From Clostridia bacterium (GTDB taxonomy: Bacteria > Bacillota_A > Clostridia > RUG12999), in the NCBI GenBank assembly GCA_017558425.1, contig JAFYVD010000019.1:1-45632 (forward strand): 45,632 nt of DNA. Direction: 5' to 3'. A program made the translations under genes and the position numbers. The notes below the pieces were generated by a model that saw nothing but the letters and a program-made list of their open reading frames with translations, was not told the DNA's origin and searched no databases. Shown here piece by piece: positions 1-7,942 of the stretch. How positions within the stretch are numbered: position 1 is the stretch's first letter; each line of letters begins with the position of its first letter.

Positions 1-2
1 AA

Positions 3-1250
3 ATTAAACTTGAGATTACAGTTCCTGCAGAAGATTTTGCTGCTGCAATGAACAAATCATACCAGAAAAATGTAAAGCATATCAATATACAGGGCTTCAG
101 AAAAGGTAAAGCTCCCCGTGGTCTTATTGAAAAAGTTTACGGCGAAGCAATTTTCTATGATGACGCTGCTGATATCATTATGCAGGATACATACGGCGCA
201 GCTCTCGACCAGGAAGGTGTTGAACCTGTTGACCGTCCCGAAGTTGAAATCAAAGAAATCGGCACAGGCAAAGATTTTGTTTATGTTGCAACAGTTACAA
301 CAAAGCCCGTTCCCGAACTTGGTAAATATAAAGGTGTAAAAGTTAAAAAAGTTGAATATGCAGTAACAGACGAAGATGTTGATGCAGAAATCAACAACAT
401 GAAAGAAAGAGCAGCTCGTTTTGTTGACGTGACAGACGCTCCTGCGGCTGACGGCGATGTAGCTGTTATCGACTTTGAAGGTTTTGTTGACGATGTTGCT
501 TTTGAAGGCGGCAAAGGCGAAAACCACAACTTAACTCTTGGCAGCGGTCAGTTCATCCCCGGTTTTGAAGAACAGATTGTTGGTAAAAATATCGGCGAAG
601 AATTTGACGTAAACGTTACATTCCCCGAAGAATATCATGCAAAAGACCTTGCAGGCAAACCTGCAGTATTCAAAGTGAAACTGAATGGTCTTAAGAAAAA
701 AGAATATCCCGAACTTGATGACGAATTTGCAAAAGATGTAAGCGAATTTGACACATTCGAACAGCTTAAAGAAGAAACCAAAAAACGCCTTGTTGCAAAT
801 GCTGAAAACCGTGCACAGCGCGAACAGGAAGATGCAGTTCTTGAAGCAGCTGTAAAAACAATGAAGGTTGAAATCCCCGAAGTTATGGTTGACAACCAGG
901 TTGAACAGTATCTTGAAGATGCTAAATATAAAATCCAGGCTCAGATGCCCGGAATCACTTTCGAACAGTACCTCCAGTTCACAGGCGGCAGCGTTGAAGA
1001 TTTTAAAGCAAGCGTGAAAGATCAGGCTAAGAAAGATGTTGAAATCAACCTCCTTATCGAAGCTATCGCAAAAGCTGAAGAAATCACAGTAACTGATGAA
1101 GAAGCTGAAGAAGAAATCGCTAAGCTTGCAGAACAGTACAAAATGGAAGTAGAAAAAATTAAATCAATTTTAAGCATGGACCAGATTAAATCCAATCTCG
1201 TTCCCAGAAAAGTAATTGACCTTCTCATTGCAGAAGCTAAAATTGCCTAA
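3..1250 (+). CDS. tig: Trigger factor, ribosome-associated chaperone and prolyl isomerase (5' end cut by window)
   Basis: Trigger factor binds the ribosome at the peptide exit tunnel and holds nascent chains. The frame is open from base 3, so the true start lies outside the window; the first in-frame ATG at base 48 is internal. The ribosome-binding signature GFRKGKAP lies just after it. Next comes an FKBP-type peptidyl-prolyl isomerase domain (motifs GDVAVIDFEGFVDD and LTLGSGQFIPGFEEQIVG), then the long charged helical C-terminal domain. Roughly 15-20 N-terminal residues are missing. It is followed by a hairpin terminator and then clpP and clpX, a classic clostridial order linking folding and proteolysis. 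Identification is secure. Confidence 0.97.
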   Translation: MKLEITVPAEDFAAAMNKSYQKNVKHINIQGFRKGKAPRGLIEKVYGEAIFYDDAADIIMQDTYGAALDQEGVEPVDRPEVEIKEIGTGKDFVYVATVTTKPVPELGKYKGVKVKKVEYAVTDEDVDAEINNMKERAARFVDVTDAPAADGDVAVIDFEGFVDDVAFEGGKGENHNLTLGSGQFIPGFEEQIVGKNIGEEFDVNVTFPEEYHAKDLAGKPAVFKVKLNGLKKKEYPELDDEFAKDVSEFDTFEQLKEETKKRLVANAENRAQREQEDAVLEAAVKTMKVEIPEVMVDNQVEQYLEDAKYKIQAQMPGITFEQYLQFTGGSVEDFKASVKDQAKKDVEINLLIEAIAKAEEITVTDEEAEEEIAKLAEQYKMEVEKIKSILSMDQIKSNLVPRKVIDLLIAEAKIA

Positions 1251-1263
1251 CTAATCAACAAAC

Positions 1264-1325
1264 AAGCGCGGGTCTTAAAATTCCGCCGACCTGCCGTCGG
1301 TTGAAAAAAGCCTGCGCTTTTTTAA
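1264..1325 (+). terminator. Two-tier hairpin terminator after tig
   Basis: The outer arms AAGCGCGGG (1264-1272) and CCTGCGCTT (1311-1319) pair with one G-U. They enclose an inner hairpin CCGAC/GTCGG (1286-1300), and a T-run follows the outer stem. It probably separates tig from clpP. Confidence 0.75.
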
Positions 1326-1352
1326 TTTTTTGTGTAGAAAGGAAGAATGAAA

Positions 1353-1949
1353 ATGTACGAAAACAACTATGTTCCCATTCCTTATGTAGTTGAACAGACA
1401 AGCAGGGGAGAACGTTCTTACGATATTTATTCCAGACTTTTAGTTGACAGAATTGTTTTCCTTAATGGCCAGGTAACTGATGAATCAGCATCTGCTATTA
1501 TTGCACAGCTTTTGTTCCTTGAAAGCGAAGCTCCTGATAAAGATATCAATTTCTATATCAACAGCCCCGGCGGCAGCGTTACCGCAGGCCTTGCAATTTA
1601 CGACACAATGAATTACATCAAATGTGATGTTTCCACAATTTGTGTGGGCCTTGCGGCAAGTATGGGTGCATTTCTGCTGTCATCCGGTGCAAAGGGCAAA
1701 AGAATTTCCCTTCCCAATAGCGAAATTCTTATCCATCAGCCTCTCGGTGGCACTCAGGGTCAGGCAAGTGATATTGAGATTTACACACAGAATATTCTTA
1801 AAATGAAAACAAAACTCAACAGTATCCTTGCTGAAAACACAGGCAAACCGCTGGAAACTCTTATGAAGGATACCGACAGAGATAACTATATGTCCGCAGA
1901 GGAAGCTCTCGAGTACGGACTTATAGATAAAATCATTTCAAAAAGATAG
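1353..1949 (+). CDS. clpP: ATP-dependent Clp protease proteolytic subunit
   Basis: This is the serine peptidase that forms the tetradecameric barrel of the Clp protease; clpX, 14 bases downstream, encodes its unfoldase partner. Counting from the start used here, the catalytic triad is Ser103 ([11 protein letters not shown]), His128 (ILIHQPLGG) and Asp177 (TDRDNYM), with family-standard spacing. Length 198 residues is normal. An in-frame ATG at 1347 sits only one base after the GGAAG ribosome site (1341-1345), while the ATG at 1353 has seven bases, so 1353 is preferred. Probably cotranscribed with clpX. Confidence 0.97.
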   Translation: MYENNYVPIPYVVEQTSRGERSYDIYSRLLVDRIVFLNGQVTDESASAIIAQLLFLESEAPDKDINFYINSPGGSVTAGLAIYDTMNYIKCDVSTICVGLAASMGAFLLSSGAKGKRISLPNSEILIHQPLGGTQGQASDIEIYTQNILKMKTKLNSILAENTGKPLETLMKDTDRDNYMSAEEALEYGLIDKIISKR

Positions 1950-1963
1950 AAAGCGAGAATTCT

Positions 1964-3226
1964 ATGACGCATGATACTAAAAATCAGCGCTACTGTGCTT
2001 TCTGCGGAAAAACAGAAAGTCAGCTGAGCTGTCCTCTTGTGCAGGGGCCGGAATGTTATATTTGTGCAGACTGCGTGGTTGAATGTCTTAACACCATTCA
2101 GGAAAGCAATCAGCAGGAAACAGTACATTCTATGGCTAAAATGCCCAAACCAAAAGAAATTAAAGAAATTCTTGACCAGTATGTAATAGGGCAGGATCAG
2201 GCGAAAAAGGTGCTGAGCGTAGCGGTTTACAACCATTACAAACGCCTTGGAAGCAAGGATTTGAGTGGCGACGGTGTGGAGCTGCAGAAGTCGAACATTT
2301 TGCTTTTGGGGCCTACAGGTTCTGGAAAAACTCTTCTGGCACAGACCCTTGCCAAAATTCTTGAAGTTCCATTTTCAATTGCCGATGCCACAACATTAAC
2401 CGAGGCAGGTTATGTGGGTGAGGACGTTGAAAATATTCTTCTACGTCTCATTCAGGCGGCGGATTATGATGTTGATCTTGCAGAACGTGGAATTATTTAT
2501 ATTGACGAAATAGACAAAATTTCAAGAAGAAGTGAAAATCCTTCCATTACAAGGGATGTCAGCGGTGAAGGCGTTCAGCAGGCGCTTTTAAAAATTCTTG
2601 AAGGAACAGTTGCTTCTGTGCCTCCGCAGGGCGGCAGAAAACATCCTCATCAGGAGTTTATACAGATTGACACTTCAAATATTTTGTTCATCTGCGGTGG
2701 TGCATTTGACGGACTTGAGAAGATAATTCAAAACCGTATCGGAAAGAAAACATTGGGCTTTGAGTCGCAGCTTGCTGACGAAAACGAGCTTGAAACAAGC
2801 ACAATTTTTTCTAAAGTTATTCCGCAGGACCTTTTGAAATTCGGTTTAATTCCCGAATTTATAGGAAGACTTCCGCAGATAGCTTCGCTCGATTTGCTGG
2901 ATGAACAGGCGCTTTTCACAATACTCAAAGAGCCAAAAAATGCGCTTGTGAAACAGTATGCAAAAATGTTTTCTTATGATGGAGTTGAACTGGAATTTGA
3001 AGATGGTGCACTCCGTGCCGTTGCGAAAGAAGCAATGGAAAAGAAAACGGGTGCACGCGGACTCCGTGCAATTATGGAAGAAATAATGATGGATATAATG
3101 TACGAGGTTCCCTCGGACGCTTCCATTGAGAAATGTATTATTACAACCGAAACCGTGACAGAAAGAAAGTCGCCCGTTGTAATAAGAAAAGAAAAAAAGC
3201 TTTTTGAAGGAAAAGACGTAGGTTAA
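1964..3226 (+). CDS. clpX: ATP-dependent Clp protease ATP-binding subunit ClpX
   Basis: ClpX is the AAA+ unfoldase that feeds substrates to ClpP. The N-terminal zinc-binding domain is visible (Cys11, Cys14, Cys34, Cys37). The AAA+ core follows: Walker A GPTGSGKT (116-123), pore loop GYVG (149-152), Walker B with IIYIDEID (177-184) and the C-terminal sensor region [11 protein letters not shown]. The ClpP-docking tripeptide appears as LGF rather than the common IGF. At 420 residues it is full length. The gene is close behind clpP and ends at a strong terminator. Confidence 0.98.
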   Translation: MTHDTKNQRYCAFCGKTESQLSCPLVQGPECYICADCVVECLNTIQESNQQETVHSMAKMPKPKEIKEILDQYVIGQDQAKKVLSVAVYNHYKRLGSKDLSGDGVELQKSNILLLGPTGSGKTLLAQTLAKILEVPFSIADATTLTEAGYVGEDVENILLRLIQAADYDVDLAERGIIYIDEIDKISRRSENPSITRDVSGEGVQQALLKILEGTVASVPPQGGRKHPHQEFIQIDTSNILFICGGAFDGLEKIIQNRIGKKTLGFESQLADENELETSTIFSKVIPQDLLKFGLIPEFIGRLPQIASLDLLDEQALFTILKEPKNALVKQYAKMFSYDGVELEFEDGALRAVAKEAMEKKTGARGLRAIMEEIMMDIMYEVPSDASIEKCIITTETVTERKSPVVIRKEKKLFEGKDVG

Positions 3227-3232
3227 AACCAG

Positions 3233-3265
3233 TGGCTGTAATTTTTAAAATTACAGCCATTTTTT
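3233..3265 (+). terminator. Intrinsic terminator after clpX
   Basis: The hairpin arms TGGCTGTAATTT and AAATTACAGCCA are followed by six T (3260-3265). The stem core GGCTGTAA recurs in two other terminators of this window (6867 and 12479). Confidence 0.9.
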
Positions 3266-3304
3266 ATGGGGATGCACAAAAATAACACGAAATAAATAAT
3301 TAAG

Positions 3305-3333
3305 TTGATTTTGAAATGGTAATATGATAAAAT
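3305..3333 (+). promoter_or_regulatory. Sigma-A promoter for the GH123-like gene
   Basis: TTGATT (3305-3310), 17-base spacer, TAAAAT (3328-3333). It lies between the clpX terminator and the ATG at 3365, with an AAAGGA-type ribosome site upstream of that start. The gene therefore has its own promoter although it sits between housekeeping genes. Confidence 0.75.
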
Positions 3334-3364
3334 ATTAGAAAACGAAAAAAAGGATGGTATTCAT

Positions 3365-5005
3365 ATGGAATTTACGTTGAAGCAAATTTCTGCTCTTGAG
3401 AAAATTAAAAGATGCGACGAGCTGAGTTTTGAAGAGTTCACTACGCAAAAAGCATTGCGCGGAGAAAGATTATCGTGGCAGATTGCGATAAAATCAGAAA
3501 ATAATATAACTGTAAAATTTTCAGCGGAAGCAGACTTTGACGTGAAACTTTATGTCGTTAAAGAGGTGTTTGCTGACAGACCGGTGACCAAAGATTTTCC
3601 GCAGGAAAATTATATTTCCAAAGAACCCTTTTTTGTACCCGATGTGCTGATTCCTCTGGAAAAACAGCAAAACTGTGTATCTGTGGGAAATTATAACAGC
3701 GTGGTTTGGGTGAGGGCAGACATACCGGCCGACTTAAAACCCGGGAAGTATGCGGTTAAAATAAATGTGCAGACGTTGGGATGCGAAGACGGTGTTGATA
3801 CAGTTCTCCTGACCGACATTGATGTTGTGGATGAAAAAATGCCCGAGCAGAGGCTTATTTATACAAGATGGTTTTATGCCGATTGTATAGCAAATGTGCA
3901 CGGCGTTGAGATTTTTTCCGAAGAACATTGGAAACTTATTGAAAAATATATTTCAGCGGCAACCGATGTGGGCATAAATATGATTTTGCTGCCTGTTCAC
4001 ACTCCGCCGCTTGATACCGAGCAGGGCACTGCACGTCCCTGTGTTCAGCTTGTGGATATTGAGAAAAAAGGTGATAAATACCAATTCTCTTTTGAAAAAT
4101 TTACGAGGTTTATAAAAATATGTAAAAACTGCGGCGTTAAATATTATGAAGTTGCCCATATGTTCACTCAATGGGGAGCAAAGCATGCCCCCAACATAAT
4201 GGTGACCGAAAACGGAAAAACGGACTATATGTTTGGCTGGCACACTGATGCAACCTCAGGAGAATATGAAGATTTCCTCAAACAATATATTGCGGCTATC
4301 AGAGAGGCTCTGGAAAAAGAGGGCGTTGCGGAAAATGCATATTTTCATATTTCCGACGAACCCACCGAAGAGAATCTCGGGCAGTATGAAAAAGCAAAAA
4401 ATATAATAAAACCGCTTATCGGGAACAGTAAAACAATGGATGCATTGTCTAATCCGCAGTTCTGCGAAAATGGCTTGGTGGAGTGTCCTGTTGCCATGAT
4501 CAGCCATATGCATAACTTCCTGGAATATAATTTTGAAAACCAGTGGGCTTATTATTGTTGTTTTCCTCAAAATATTTATCCAAACAGCTTTCTTGCAATG
4601 CCGTCGGGCAGGGTAAGGATTTTGGGATTTTTACTGTATAAATATAATGTCAAAGGATTTTTGCATTGGGGATTCAATTTTTACAATTCGGCACTTTCAA
4701 GATATCAGATAAATCCCTATCTCACAACTTCTGCCGAAGGTGCATTCCCTTCGGGAGACGGGTTTATTGTTTACCCCGGAGTGGGCGACGTATACAGTTC
4801 GGTGAGGGGAGAGACAACCTACAGGGCAATTCAGGATATGGACCTTTGCTTTGCACTTGAAAATATTGTCGGCAGAGAAAAGGTTGTGGAAATGATTGAC
4901 CGTGCGGCAGGCGGCAATCTGCGGTTTGACGAATATCCCTGCGATACGGAGTTTTTTGAAAAACTTCGTACAGAGATGATTGAAGCGATAGAAAAGGAGA
5001 AATAA
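3365..5005 (+). CDS. GH123-like (DUF4091) glycoside hydrolase
   Basis: This 546-residue protein has the architecture of the DUF4091/GH123 family: an N-terminal beta-sandwich of about 150 residues, a TIM-barrel catalytic region, and the C-terminal signature in which a GDGFIVYPG motif precedes a regulated-length helical tail. The motif FHISDEPTEE carries the adjacent Asp-Glu that acts in substrate-assisted catalysis by GH123 N-acetylgalactosaminidases. No signal peptide is seen, so it is probably cytoplasmic and acts on imported oligosaccharides. It sits alone between clpX and hflX with its own promoter, and ends two bases before the hflX start. The exact substrate cannot be read from sequence; N-acetylhexosamine is an inference from the family. 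Confidence 0.8.
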   Translation: MEFTLKQISALEKIKRCDELSFEEFTTQKALRGERLSWQIAIKSENNITVKFSAEADFDVKLYVVKEVFADRPVTKDFPQENYISKEPFFVPDVLIPLEKQQNCVSVGNYNSVVWVRADIPADLKPGKYAVKINVQTLGCEDGVDTVLLTDIDVVDEKMPEQRLIYTRWFYADCIANVHGVEIFSEEHWKLIEKYISAATDVGINMILLPVHTPPLDTEQGTARPCVQLVDIEKKGDKYQFSFEKFTRFIKICKNCGVKYYEVAHMFTQWGAKHAPNIMVTENGKTDYMFGWHTDATSGEYEDFLKQYIAAIREALEKEGVAENAYFHISDEPTEENLGQYEKAKNIIKPLIGNSKTMDALSNPQFCENGLVECPVAMISHMHNFLEYNFENQWAYYCCFPQNIYPNSFLAMPSGRVRILGFLLYKYNVKGFLHWGFNFYNSALSRYQINPYLTTSAEGAFPSGDGFIVYPGVGDVYSSVRGETTYRAIQDMDLCFALENIVGREKVVEMIDRAAGGNLRFDEYPCDTEFFEKLRTEMIEAIEKEK

Positions 5006-5007
5006 AA

Positions 5008-6240
5008 TTGGCTGAAGAAATAGCGGTACTTGCCGGGATAGTTTCGGGCAGACTGAATAACGAATTTTCGGACGATGCGACAATGGCAGAACTTGCAGAG
5101 CTTGCAAAAACTGCAGGTGCACAGGTGGTTGCAAGTGTGCTTCAACCCAAAGAAGCCCCCGATGTTGCAACTTATCTTGGTAGCGGTAAGCTTGAAGAGC
5201 TTAAATTTCTGTGCGAAAATAACGATGCAAATCTTGTAATTTTTGACGATGAACTGACAGGGTCGCAGCAGAAAAATATAGAAGATGCACTTGGGGTCAG
5301 AGTAATTGACCGTTCCACGCTTATTCTGGATATTTTCGCATCAAGGGCAATGTCAAAAGAAGGTAAACTTCAGGTTGAGCTTGCTCAGCTGAAATACAGA
5401 CTCCCCAGACTCACGGGGATGGGGCTGTCACTTTCAAGACTTGGCGGCGGTATCGGTACAAGAGGTCCCGGTGAAACCAAGCTTGAATCGGACAAACGGC
5501 ATATCAGAACAAGAATTTCCCATCTGCTTGAAGAGCTTAAGGATGTGGAACGCCGCCGTGGCTATGCCCGTGACCGTCGTAAAAAAGACGGCGTGCTGAC
5601 AGTGTCGCTGGTAGGCTATACCAACGCAGGAAAATCCACTCTTATGAACAGACTCACGGATGCGGGCGTGCTTGTGGAAAACAAGCTTTTTGCAACTCTT
5701 GACACCACATCAAGAGCGCTGAAGCTTCCCGACGACAGAGAAGTTCTTCTGATTGATACGGTAGGGTTTATAAGAAAACTGCCCCACCACCTGATTAACG
5801 CCTTCAAATCCACGCTGGAAGAAGCGGTTTTTGCGGATGTAATTTTAAACGTTATGGATTTTTCAAATCCGGAATATAGAATTCACCGTGAGGTGTCGGA
5901 GGACATTCTGACCTCTCTCGGTTGCAGCGAAATCCCAAAAATCAACGTCTATAACAAATGCGACCTGTCGGAAACCACATACAAGCCTGATGAAGATAAT
6001 ATCTATGTTTCGGCAGTGTCAGGCGAGGGTATGGAGGAACTACTAAAGCTCATCGCAATAAAAATTCCCAACCCGTTTAAAAGAATGAATCTTCTTATCC
6101 CGTATGACAAATCGGGGCTTGCTTCATCTGCGAGGGTGGACGGCAAAATTATTTCGGAAGAATATCTTGCCGAAGGAATAAAAATTACGGCTGATATAGA
6201 CGGGAAAGCGGTGCACAAATATGAACAGTTCGGAATATAA
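5008..6240 (+). CDS. hflX: GTPase HflX
   Basis: HflX is a ribosome-associated GTPase that splits or rescues stalled ribosomes under stress. The N-terminal domain ends in the family signature RGPGETKLE (about 152-160). The G domain follows: G1 GYTNAGKST (203-211), G3 DTVGF (250-254) and G4 NKCD (316-319). Length 410 is typical. Translation starts at a TTG, eight bases after AAGGAG (4994-4999) that lies in the end of the upstream gene. It overlaps the next gene by 20 bases, implying translational coupling. Confidence 0.96.
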   Translation: MAEEIAVLAGIVSGRLNNEFSDDATMAELAELAKTAGAQVVASVLQPKEAPDVATYLGSGKLEELKFLCENNDANLVIFDDELTGSQQKNIEDALGVRVIDRSTLILDIFASRAMSKEGKLQVELAQLKYRLPRLTGMGLSLSRLGGGIGTRGPGETKLESDKRHIRTRISHLLEELKDVERRRGYARDRRKKDGVLTVSLVGYTNAGKSTLMNRLTDAGVLVENKLFATLDTTSRALKLPDDREVLLIDTVGFIRKLPHHLINAFKSTLEEAVFADVILNVMDFSNPEYRIHREVSEDILTSLGCSEIPKINVYNKCDLSETTYKPDEDNIYVSAVSGEGMEELLKLIAIKIPNPFKRMNLLIPYDKSGLASSARVDGKIISEEYLAEGIKITADIDGKAVHKYEQFGI

Positions 6241-6850
6241 AACCATAAGTAAACGTGGCTATGCCGAATATGAGGACAGAAAATCGCGGTTTATTGCCAA
6301 TGTTTTTCCTGTGGAAACGGAAGAAAAGGCGCTGGAATATTTAAATGCGGTCAAGAAAAAGTATTCGGATGCAAGGCACAACGTCTATGCCTATGTTGTC
6401 CGTGAAAATAATGTTCAAAGATACAGCGACGACGGCGAACCATCGGGAACAGCAGGTATGCCTGTCCTTGATGCCATAAGAAAACGCGGTCTCACCGATA
6501 TGCTTGTGGTGGTAACCCGTTATTTCGGCGGAACACTGCTCGGTACGGGCGGACTTGTCCACGCCTACGGCAAAAGTGCCTCTGAAGGGATTGATGACGC
6601 AGTCCCCGTCACAAGACTTTTGTGCGACGTCTATTCGGTGAAAGCCGATTATGGCATTTCGGGAAAAATAGAATACTCACTTCAGGGAAGTGAGTACATA
6701 ATAGAAAATATCGCATATACAGATGCGGTGGAATTCACCGTCTGCGTAAAAGCGGAACAGGGCGAAAAATTCCTGAAAGAAATCACCGAAATTTCGCTCG
6801 GAAGTATAACTCCGACGAAAATGGGTGAAAAGTTTGTGGATGTGAAATAG
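6221..6850 (+). CDS. YigZ/IMPACT family protein
   Basis: The IMPACT N-terminal (UPF0029) domain is clear: YSDARHNVYAYVV, YSDDGEPSGTAGMPVLDAI and VVVTRYFGGTLLGTGGLVHAY. A shorter C-terminal DUF1949-like ferredoxin-fold domain follows. At 209 residues it is full length. Bacterial members are often found near translation genes; the biochemical role is unsettled, and a part in ribosome stress would fit its overlap with hflX. Translation is probably coupled to hflX because the ATG lies inside the hflX end. Confidence 0.93.
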   Translation: MNSSEYKTISKRGYAEYEDRKSRFIANVFPVETEEKALEYLNAVKKKYSDARHNVYAYVVRENNVQRYSDDGEPSGTAGMPVLDAIRKRGLTDMLVVVTRYFGGTLLGTGGLVHAYGKSASEGIDDAVPVTRLLCDVYSVKADYGISGKIEYSLQGSEYIIENIAYTDAVEFTVCVKAEQGEKFLKEITEISLGSITPTKMGEKFVDVK

Positions 6851-6866
6851 GGAATAACAAAAAGTT

Positions 6867-6897
6867 AGTGGCTGTAAATTTACAGCCACTTTTTTTG
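6867..6897. terminator. Terminator between YigZ-family gene and holA
   Basis: Perfect 12-base arms AGTGGCTGTAAA and TTTACAGCCACT with no loop bases between them are followed by seven T. The minus strand also shows a broken T-rich tail, so it may serve the convergent holA as well. Confidence 0.88.
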
Positions 6898-6925
6898 TGC
6901 ATTGATTGTCTTTCTGAGCGAATAT

Positions 6926-7942
6926 TTAATACCTTCCCGAAGTAATATCTGCTACCAGCAGTTCAAGAGCCTGCCAGTCGGAAGCTTCGCCCGATTTGAT
7001 TGAGTAGTCGGCAGCGAGACATTTGTCTATAAGATTTTTGGCTCTTTGGGTTGTGAGACGGCGAGCCTGGGCAATATATTTTTGTGCGATAAATGGTTTC
7101 AGACCAAGCTGAACAGCAATATCGTTTCTGCCGTCGTCCATTAAAATCCGTGCTTTTGAAAGCATAATTGCCTGTCTGCCGATAAGCACCAAAATTTTTA
7201 TAGGCACTTCGCGGCAGATTTTCATTTCATCCAAAATGGTGAAAACCGATGGAGCGTTGCCCTCAATCATAGCGTCAAGCATTTCAAAAACTCTGCTTTT
7301 GAGAGATTTTTTGACTATCGCATCAACATCCTCGTCGGTGACCGATTTTTTGTCCATCGCAAATGCGATGAGTTTGTCCATTTCGGCGTTGATGCTTGTC
7401 ATTCCTTCGTCGCAGGAAAAAACGAATTTGCTTAAAGTTTCGGGAGTGACCGAAATCCCTTCTTTTGCAAAAGCTTTGCCGCAATAGGTGACAAGCTCGG
7501 CGTGGGTTTTATATTTAAAATCCACAAAAAGGCCCGAACTTTTTGCTTTTTTCAGAAGTCCGCTTCTGCCGTCAATTTCGTCCTCGTCAAAAACCAGAGA
7601 CAAAAAGTCGGGCAGATTGTCAAATAAATCTGTGAAAATACGTTTTTGCGAGTCGTTTGCTGATTTAAAAATACCGCTGTTTTTTACAACTATCAGCTTT
7701 TCTTCGCTCATAACGGGCAGAGCCTCTGCCGCCTCGAAAATCTTTTCGGCCGGAGTCTCTTTGCCGTCAAAAATGTGCATATTGAGCTGAAAAAGAGGGT
7801 CTTTTTCAAAATGGTTCACAAAGGAATCAACAGCAGATTTGCGTGCAAAATCCTCCTCGCCTGTAAAGACGAAGAGACCTTTGAAACTGGCTGTCGTAAT
7901 TTTTTCTTTTAATATTTTTGTGCTGTCATCGGTTGGTTTCAT
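6926..7942 (-). CDS. holA: DNA polymerase III subunit delta
   Basis: The delta subunit opens the sliding clamp within the clamp loader. The N-terminal part (SFKGLFVFTGEEDFARKSAVDSFV) and the segment EKLIVVKNSGIFK match the family's first domain. The C-terminal helical domain shows the usual run REVPIKILVLIGRQAIMLSKA and LGLKPFIAQKYIAQAR. At 338 residues it is full length. Its start overlaps the comEC end by 17 bases, so the two are translated from one message, a frequent pairing in Firmicutes. Confidence 0.95.
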   Translation of the reverse strand: MKPTDDSTKILKEKITTASFKGLFVFTGEEDFARKSAVDSFVNHFEKDPLFQLNMHIFDGKETPAEKIFEAAEALPVMSEEKLIVVKNSGIFKSANDSQKRIFTDLFDNLPDFLSLVFDEDEIDGRSGLLKKAKSSGLFVDFKYKTHAELVTYCGKAFAKEGISVTPETLSKFVFSCDEGMTSINAEMDKLIAFAMDKKSVTDEDVDAIVKKSLKSRVFEMLDAMIEGNAPSVFTILDEMKICREVPIKILVLIGRQAIMLSKARILMDDGRNDIAVQLGLKPFIAQKYIAQARRLTTQRAKNLIDKCLAADYSIKSGEASDWQALELLVADITSGRY

